A stretch of DNA of 5,741 bases from Flavobacterium psychrophilum. GTDB taxonomy: Bacteria > Bacteroidota > Bacteroidia > Flavobacteriales > Flavobacteriaceae. Where the stretch lies: contig DZCQ01000020.1 of NCBI GenBank assembly GCA_022730285.1, positions 26,154 through 31,894 on the forward strand. The letters are read 5' to 3'. Below are positions 1 to 3,657 of this stretch, in pieces; position 1 is the stretch's first letter; each line of letters starts with the position of its first letter. The position numbers and the translations under genes were made by a program. The notes beneath the pieces were generated by a model. The model was not told where the DNA came from, searched no databases, and worked only from the letters and a program-made list of their open reading frames with translations.

Positions 1-23
1 TTCCAACACATTGATAAAATAAC

Positions 24-791
24 ATGTTCAATTTTATAGATACACACACACACATTGACGCACTAGAATATGATGATAATAGAGCAGAAATAATACAAAA
101 TGCAATACAAAATGGAGTTACAAGGCTTTATATCCCTTCTTTAGACTCCACCCAAACTCAAAAAATGTATGCAGTTAAGGAGCAATTTCCAGATACTGTT
201 TTTTTAATGATAGGGTTGCACCCTTGCTATGTAAAAGATAATTATGAAATGGAATTGCAACATGTAGAAAATGAATTAAGTAAACACAAATTTATAGCAA
301 TTGGAGAAATAGGCATTGATTTATATTGGGACAAATCTACCTTGGAAATTCAAAAAAAAGCATTTAGACACCAAATACAATTGGCAAAAAAACACCAACT
401 TCCAATTAATATACATTGTAGAGATGCCTTTGACGAAGTTTTTGAAATATTAGAATTAGAGAAGGGAGAAAATTTATTTGGCGTATTTCACTGTTTTTCT
501 GGAACTTACGAGCAAGCACTAAAAGCAATTTCGTACAACTTAAAGTTAGGAATTGGGGGTGTTGTTACTTTTAAAAACGGAAAAATAGATCACTTTTTAA
601 ATCAAATTCCTCTTGATAATATTGTATTAGAAACAGATTCTCCATATCTAGCACCTGTACCATACAGAGGAAAGCAAAATCAGAGTAGCTATCTTCCATT
701 AATTGCCGAAAAACTTTCGGAGATATACAAAATTCCAATAACCAAAATTGCCGAAATAACTACAAAAAATGCTCTAGATATTTACGAATAA
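24..791 (+). CDS. TatD family metal-dependent hydrolase (putative DNase)
   Basis: This is a complete 255-residue protein of the usual length for the TatD/YcfH/YjjV family, which are TIM-barrel amidohydrolase-superfamily enzymes, mostly cytoplasmic, with divalent-metal-dependent nuclease activity (3'-5' exonuclease or AP-endonuclease in studied members). All expected metal-site motifs are visible in order: HTHID with H8 and H10, GLHP at 64-67, GEIGID with E95, IHCRDAF with H131, FHCFSG with H156, and ETDSPYLAP with D205. The start at 24 is chosen because the HTHI strand follows directly, as in homologues, and only 23 bases precede it. No promoter can be judged there. One upstream frame closes with TAA at 20-22, so an earlier gene could end just before this one, but that is not provable here. 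A palindromic terminator follows the stop. The family is certain; the physiological substrate is not. Confidence 0.95.
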   Translation: MFNFIDTHTHIDALEYDDNRAEIIQNAIQNGVTRLYIPSLDSTQTQKMYAVKEQFPDTVFLMIGLHPCYVKDNYEMELQHVENELSKHKFIAIGEIGIDLYWDKSTLEIQKKAFRHQIQLAKKHQLPINIHCRDAFDEVFEILELEKGENLFGVFHCFSGTYEQALKAISYNLKLGIGGVVTFKNGKIDHFLNQIPLDNIVLETDSPYLAPVPYRGKQNQSSYLPLIAEKLSEIYKIPITKIAEITTKNALDIYE

Positions 792-816
792 AATTAAAAT
801 AGCTATTTTAATTTTT
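791..816 (+). terminator. AT-rich palindromic terminator after the TatD gene
   Basis: Arms AAATTAAAAT (791-800) and ATTTTAATTT (805-814) are perfectly complementary around AGCT. The T-run of the 3' arm continues to 816. The hairpin starts on the last base of the TatD stop codon. It contains almost no GC, so its efficiency is uncertain, but its position and T-rich 3' side fit an intrinsic terminator. Confidence 0.6.
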
Positions 817-906
817 AATATTCATTTTATTTTAGTTAAAAATAGAACAAAACGAAAAACTTATAAACACTATAACGATTTCGTAAAAATTAATTTCATA
901 CATGTT

Positions 907-937
907 TTTGAGATTAACTTCTAAGTTCTTAGGTTTA
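907..937 (+). promoter_or_regulatory. Predicted Bacteroidota-type promoter for the small secreted protein
   Basis: TTTG at 907-910 and TAGGTTTA at 930-937 are separated by 19 bp. This matches the Bacteroidota consensus TTTG / 19-21 bp / TAnnTTTG in all but the last base. Transcription would begin around 942-945, leaving a short leader before the ATG at 959. It would exclude the in-frame ATG at 902 as the translation start. The call rests on the motif alone. Confidence 0.45.
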
Positions 938-958
938 TGGTATAAATATTTTTTTATT

Positions 959-1411
959 ATGAAAACACTATACATCATTTTGTGGAGTTTATGTAGCTCT
1001 ACAGCATTATTAGCTCAAGTAGGAATTGGCACTACAAATCCAAAAAGCACCTTAGACATTAATGGAAACTTATCTGTTAAGATAATGACCTTAAACGGAG
1101 GTCCTTCTGGAAGTGCAACATTAATAGATAACGGCGTTTATATTTCTGTAAATCCTACCTCTGGCAATCAACAATTTTATGTAAATGATCCAACCACACT
1201 ACCTGGCAGAATTTACATTATAAGAAATATAAATAACACAATAGATGCCGAATTGTACACAGCAGGTGGAAAACAGTTTTTTCCAAAAAACTCTACTACT
1301 GCTTTTGCCCCAGTAAATAGCCCTCTTATATTAAAATCTAGCGGTAATGGAGGTGCTAGACTAACTATTATATTGGTTAGTGATGGAGTGAATTGGACTT
1401 ATATAGAATAA
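959..1411 (+). CDS. Small secreted protein with VGIGTTNP motif, function unknown
   Basis: The product is 150 residues from the ATG at 959. That start is preferred over the in-frame ATG at 902 because it opens a clean signal peptide: MKT, a hydrophobic stretch (LYIILWSLCSSTALLA), then a predicted signal peptidase I cut after about residue 20. A promoter-like pair also lies between the two ATGs. The mature protein starts QVGIGTTNPKSTLDINGN, a motif common at the N-terminus of Bacteroidota surface proteins that resemble phage tail-fibre stalks. The remainder is Gly-, Asn- and Thr-rich with alternating hydrophobic residues, suggesting beta structure, and ends in a natural-looking SDGVNWTYIE. There is no S74 peptidase domain, coiled coil, lipobox or T9SS tail. 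An exported or surface location is likely; the role is unknown. The stop codon directly touches the IS remnant. Confidence 0.75.
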   Translation: MKTLYIILWSLCSSTALLAQVGIGTTNPKSTLDINGNLSVKIMTLNGGPSGSATLIDNGVYISVNPTSGNQQFYVNDPTTLPGRIYIIRNINNTIDAELYTAGGKQFFPKNSTTAFAPVNSPLILKSSGNGGARLTIILVSDGVNWTYIE

Positions 1412-1425
1412 CACTACTAACCGAC
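1412..1425. repeat. Left terminal inverted repeat of the IS remnant
   Basis: CACTACTAACCGAC is the exact reverse complement of the sequence at 2050-2063. It begins on the base after the TAA stop (1409-1411) of the upstream gene. The match to the other end does not continue inward beyond 14 bp. Confidence 0.9.
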
Positions 1426-1429
1426 AAAA

Positions 1430-1970
1430 CTAAAATTTAGACAATAAATTCCCTTTAACCCCAGCAAAAACAAGGATTATTTTGAGAAACAAAAAACCAA
1501 CCCCCCTATGTTTCAGAAAAATTGCATTTTGAATATTTGGTGGTTTGGTTATTTTTAGTCGTTTTGTATAAGTTCTTCGGCTATTTTCGATTGCCAAAAA
1601 CACATCAAGATTACTGATTAAATGTATTCTTGTCAATACAGCTACTCTAGAAAAATCTTTTTTGTTTTAGATTTTGTTTTTAAAACCATCGCCAACAGTG
1701 CTCTTAGCAGGAGATTTATCAAGCCCTAAATGATTTAGTTTACCTTGCATAGCCAACATTCCATCGCAAATTTCTCCCATAGAATCACAACGGCTAAAAA
1801 CCACAAAAATCATTGTTACAAGTTGAGTCCAAGCAGGAAATACCTTGTAATATCGGTCTGTTTGGTGTTTTTTTGGCAAATAAATCAAATTTACTTTTTG
1901 GAATAAAATCTATTAATTGTTTGAAAATTGGTTGACCGACAAACTTTTTTTCAATATCATTGGCACTCAT
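1430..1970 (-). pseudogene. IS4 family transposase remnant, frameshifted and internally deleted
   Basis: Reading from the ATG at 1970, the protein begins MSANDIEKKFVGQPIFKQL, continues IDFIPKSKFDLFA, and then loses frame at a run of seven A (T-run 1868-1874). With one A removed it reads KKHQTDRYYKVFPAW and on through FSRCDSMGEICDGM, LNHLGLDKSPAKSTVGDG, the usual N-terminal pattern of this transposase group. A TAA at 1667-1669 follows at once. The same frame then resumes with the C-terminal segment VAVLTRIHLISNLDVF, ENSRRTYTKR. Only about 100 N-terminal and 75 C-terminal residues survive, against roughly 400 in a full transposase. The DDE catalytic region, probably over 200 residues, is gone. 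The defects are therefore one frameshift, one large deletion near 1655-1685, and one stop at that junction. The two open stretches (1667-1888 and 1430-1636) should not be annotated as separate genes. Confidence 0.88.
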
Positions 1971-1998
1971 TACTTTTGGTTTTTACACACAAAAAGTA
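1971..1998 (-). repeat. Small inverted repeat just upstream of the transposase start
   Basis: TACTTTT (1971-1977) and AAAAGTA (1992-1998) form a 7-bp stem with a 14-base loop, adjacent to the ATG at 1970. In some insertion sequences a hairpin here blocks translation of transcripts reading in from outside. That role is only a possibility, because this one is short and AT-rich. Confidence 0.3.
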
Positions 1999-2049
1999 TG
2001 AAAAAAAGGGCTAACTTCAAGAATTAGGACTTTATCTTAAAAATAATTA

Positions 2050-2063
2050 GTCGGTTAGTAGTG
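2050..2063. repeat. Right terminal inverted repeat of the IS remnant
   Basis: GTCGGTTAGTAGTG pairs perfectly with the left end at 1412-1425. It lies about 80 bp upstream of the transposase start codon and 43 bp beyond the 3' end of the HIT gene. Confidence 0.9.
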
Positions 2064-2090
2064 AAAGAAAATTTAAAACTGGAATATTCA

Positions 2091-2119
2091 CAAAAATTTT
2101 GGCAAACTATAAATTTTTG
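2091..2119. repeat. AT-rich inverted repeat spanning the HIT gene stop codon
   Basis: CAAAAATTT (2091-2099) and AAATTTTTG (2111-2119) are perfectly complementary, with an 11-base loop holding the HIT stop codon (2107-2109). It might act as a weak terminator for greA-HIT, but no T-run follows it on the minus strand. The same bases also form an imperfect direct repeat, AAATTTTGGCAA and AAATTTTTGGCAA. Confidence 0.3.
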
Positions 2120-2496
2120 GCAATTTCTTTACTTAACGACAAAAATTGTTCTGGCAGTAAATTAACTTTATCTACAAAACGCATTTCGTCCATTTGATTT
2201 AAAGGAATTAGGTGAATGTGAGTGTGTGGAACTTCTAGTCCAATAATTGCCATTCCAATTCGCTTGCAAGGAATCGTTTTTTCTAATGCAATTGCCACTT
2301 TTTTAGCAAAAGCCATGAGTCCTAAATACAAATCATCGTTTAAATCAAAAATTTTATCTACTTCTTGCTTAGGAACGCATAAAGTATGTCCAATTGCATT
2401 TGGATTTACGTCTAAAAAAGCTATAAAATTATCGTCTTCAGCAATTTTATAACATGGAATTTCTCCGTTAATTATTTTGGTAAAAATACTTTCCAT
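2107..2496 (-). CDS. HIT family protein (histidine triad nucleotide-binding/hydrolase)
   Basis: This is a complete 129-residue cytoplasmic protein, the standard size for HINT-type HIT proteins, which hydrolyse purine nucleoside phosphoramidates and related AMP conjugates through an AMP-histidine intermediate. The N-terminus (SIFTKIINGEIPCYKIAEDD) and the FLDVNPNAIGHTLCVPK segment are typical. The triad is intact as PHTHIHLIPL, with H91, H93 and H95; H93 would be the nucleophile by family alignment. Its start lies 37 bp after the greA stop on the same strand with no promoter-like sequence between, so the two are probably co-transcribed. This pairing is frequent in Bacteroidota by general knowledge. 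The 3' end lies 43 bp from the IS remnant, so downstream control sequence may have been altered. The physiological substrate is unknown. Confidence 0.95.
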   Translation of the reverse strand: MESIFTKIINGEIPCYKIAEDDNFIAFLDVNPNAIGHTLCVPKQEVDKIFDLNDDLYLGLMAFAKKVAIALEKTIPCKRIGMAIIGLEVPHTHIHLIPLNQMDEMRFVDKVNLLPEQFLSLSKEIAKNL

Positions 2497-2533
2497 TTTT
2501 AGTGATTTGATTAGTTTAAAAAAAACTTCTAAA

Positions 2534-3010
2534 TTAATCTCTTGTTATTTCTAAAATTTCAAATTTCAATGTTCCGTTTGGCACTGTTATTTCGGCAACT
2601 TCACCTACTGATTTTCCAAGTAAACCTTTTCCAATTGGCGATGTTACAGATATTTTACCTGCTTTTAAATCCGCCTCACTTTCGGCAACTAAATGGTAAG
2701 ACATTTCTAACCCATTTGCCTGATTTTTTATTTTCACATGTGATAAAACCAATGCTTTTGATATGTCTAATTGCGATTCATCAATTAATCGTGCGTTAGA
2801 ATATAGCTCTTCCATTTTTTTTATCTTCAATTCTAAAAGACCTTGAGCTTCTTTCGCAGCATCATATTCGGCATTTTCAGATAAATCACCTTTATCTCTA
2901 GCTTCTGCAATATCGGCAGAGGCTTTAGGGCGTTCAATAGCCTTAAGATATTCTAATTCGTCTTTTAATTTTTTTAGTCCTTCGGCTGTATAATAGGATA
3001 CTGTGCTCAT
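2534..3010 (-). CDS. greA: Transcription elongation factor GreA
   Basis: The protein has 158 residues, the canonical GreA length. It enters the RNA polymerase secondary channel and stimulates transcript cleavage in backtracked complexes. The N-terminal antiparallel coiled coil spans about residues 1-80 and carries the conserved tip DKGDLSENAEYDAAKE; D42 and E45 match the acidic tip residues (D41 and E44) of E. coli GreA. The C-terminal FKBP-like domain ends with SPIGKGLLGKSVGEVAEI and the closing VPNGTLKFEILEITRD. The ATG at 3010 giving MSTVSYYTAEG is chosen. A longer reading from a TTG at 3067 adds 19 non-homologous residues and would start inside the predicted promoter box. The gene is first in an operon with the HIT gene. 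Its leader contains a hairpin followed by a U-run, suggesting control at or near the mRNA 5' end. Confidence 0.97.
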   Translation of the reverse strand: MSTVSYYTAEGLKKLKDELEYLKAIERPKASADIAEARDKGDLSENAEYDAAKEAQGLLELKIKKMEELYSNARLIDESQLDISKALVLSHVKIKNQANGLEMSYHLVAESEADLKAGKISVTSPIGKGLLGKSVGEVAEITVPNGTLKFEILEITRD

Positions 3011-3032
3011 AATAATTCGTTTATATAAATAG

Positions 3033-3057
3033 AAAAAATCCCATAGCAACGGGATTT
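3033..3057 (-). promoter_or_regulatory. Terminator-like hairpin in the greA leader
   Basis: On the minus strand AAATCCC and GGGATTT form a 7-bp stem with an 8-base loop (GTTGCTAT). The 3' arm runs into six T in a row. It lies 23 bases upstream of the greA ATG, between the start codon and the predicted -7 box. If transcription starts near 3058-3061, the hairpin is at the very 5' end of the mRNA. It could be a stabilising 5' stem-loop, or an attenuator if the true start is further upstream. Confidence 0.5.
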
Positions 3058-3064
3058 CCTTCAG

Positions 3065-3072
3065 CAAAGATA
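3065..3072 (-). promoter_or_regulatory. Predicted -7 promoter box for greA-HIT
   Basis: The minus strand reads TATCTTTG, a perfect match to the Bacteroidota TAnnTTTG element. It places the transcript start near 3058-3061, about 50 bases upstream of the greA ATG. No clear TTTG is present at the -33 position; the bases there are only T/A-rich. Confidence 0.5.
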
Positions 3073-3109
3073 CTATTTTTTTAGGTTAATTTAAAATTTT
3101 ATTAAAAAA

Positions 3110-3144
3110 TTTGCACAAGGGTCAAACTAATTAAATTATATTTG
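3110..3144 (+). promoter_or_regulatory. Predicted promoter for the Rieske-like lipoprotein
   Basis: TATATTTG at 3137-3144 matches the TAnnTTTG element perfectly. The nearest upstream TTTG is at 3110-3113, giving a 23-bp spacer that is slightly longer than the usual 19-21 bp. Transcription would begin near 3150, about 40 bases before the ATG at 3190. The last bases of the box belong to the inverted repeat at 3141-3167. Confidence 0.5.
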
Positions 3145-3167
3145 TAATACTAATTTTGTATTACAAA
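3141..3167. repeat. Perfect 10-bp inverted repeat overlapping the lipoprotein promoter (operator candidate)
   Basis: TTTGTAATAC (3141-3150) and GTATTACAAA (3158-3167) are exact reverse complements separated by TAATTTT. The repeat covers the end of the -7 box and the predicted transcript start. That position suits a dimeric repressor site. As RNA, only the part after the start would be present, so a 5' UTR hairpin is less likely. Confidence 0.55.
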
Positions 3168-3189
3168 AACAAATTATCCTTTTTTTATC

Positions 3190-3609
3190 ATGAAATCTTT
3201 TTTCTATTTAATAGTTGTAGTAAGTTTATTATCTTGTAGCAAAAACAAGGTAATAAATGAAAATCCGTATATTCAAAACTACTCTTTTTCGACAGTTATA
3301 AACACCAATTTACCGTCTTATAATAGCTTACAATTTCCTAGCAATCCTATTTTAATTACTACCTCAGGCGTTGGAGTAAAAGGCATTATTGTAATGAAAG
3401 TTGGAGAAAATGACTATAGAGCTTATGAAGCCAGTTGTCCTAATCAATATCCTAGTGCCTGCACACAGTTAATTATAAATGGTATAAATGCAAAATGCCC
3501 TTGCGATAATTCCGAATACAGCCTCTACACAGGATTAGGTCCTGGGCAATATCCACTGAAAGCTTATAGTGTAGAAGTTAATGGTGCTAACTTAAGAGTT
3601 TATAATTAA
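3190..3609 (+). CDS. Lipoprotein with a Rieske-like cysteine pattern lacking the histidine ligands
   Basis: This is a complete 139-residue product with a lipoprotein signal peptide (MKSFFYLIVVVSLLSC), lipidated Cys at residue 16, and no membrane segment afterwards. It is predicted to sit on an envelope membrane. The C-terminal half follows a Rieske-type domain: YRAYEASCPNQ, then INGINAKCPCDNSEYSL, YTG, and a final beta strand VNGANLRVYN. A true Rieske [2Fe-2S] domain has C-x-H and C-x-x-H. Here the ligand cysteines C83 and C103 remain, but the histidine positions hold N85 and D106. C91 and C105 match the positions of the disulfide pair in bc1/b6f-type Rieske proteins. I recall similar proteins as common in flavobacteria, sometimes labelled Rieske-like. 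Classical [2Fe-2S] binding is doubtful. The gene is transcribed alone, divergently from greA, and ends in a hairpin terminator. Confidence 0.85.
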   Translation: MKSFFYLIVVVSLLSCSKNKVINENPYIQNYSFSTVINTNLPSYNSLQFPSNPILITTSGVGVKGIIVMKVGENDYRAYEASCPNQYPSACTQLIINGINAKCPCDNSEYSLYTGLGPGQYPLKAYSVEVNGANLRVYN

Positions 3610-3641
3610 AAAAGCTAGATAGAATTAACTACCTAGCTTTT
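3610..3641. terminator. Bidirectional hairpin terminator between convergent genes
   Basis: The arms at 3610-3622 and 3629-3641 pair over 12 of 13 positions: AAAAGCTAG with CTAGCTTTT, one A/C mismatch, then TAG with CTA. The loop is AATTAA. An A-run on one side and a T-run on the other make it usable from both strands. It begins right after the lipoprotein stop codon and lies 16 bases beyond the stop of the convergent Asp-box gene. Confidence 0.75.
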
Positions 3642-3657
3642 AGATTATTATATTAAA

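Larger units (their letters stand above)
1412..2063 (-). mobile_element. Internally deleted IS4-type insertion sequence (DUF4372 transposase group)
   Basis: A 652-bp element is bounded by perfect 14-bp inverted repeats and contains one decayed transposase gene on the minus strand. The N-terminal part resembles the DUF4372 region and the C-terminal part resembles the end of IS4-group transposases. The catalytic middle is missing, so the element cannot move by itself, but it keeps both ends and could in principle be moved by a related transposase. No target-site duplication is evident: the ten bases outside the left tip are tatagaataa and outside the right tip aaagaaaatt. The element lies between two convergent gene ends, those of the secreted protein and the HIT protein. 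It fills the only long stretch without an intact gene. Confidence 0.85.

Noticed and set aside
902..958. Upstream ATG at 902 as the start of the secreted protein
   Set aside because: It would bury the signal peptide behind 19 extra residues and lies upstream of the predicted transcript start. The ATG at 959 gives a normal signal peptide.
1430..1888. Two apparent small proteins at 1430-1636 and 1667-1888 on the minus strand
   Set aside because: They are the C- and N-terminal remains of one transposase, in the same frame and split by a TAA at 1667-1669. Neither is an independent gene.
2222..2799. Plus-strand open frames at 2222-2452 and 2542-2799
   Set aside because: They lie antisense within the clearly identified HIT and greA genes and show no recognisable protein features.
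3011..3067. Longer GreA start at the TTG at 3067
   Set aside because: The added 19 residues do not belong to GreA, and they would be encoded by the predicted promoter box and leader hairpin.
3110..3609. A standard Rieske ferredoxin or dioxygenase component
   Set aside because: Both histidine ligands are replaced (N85 and D106) and there is no partner oxygenase or reductase gene nearby.
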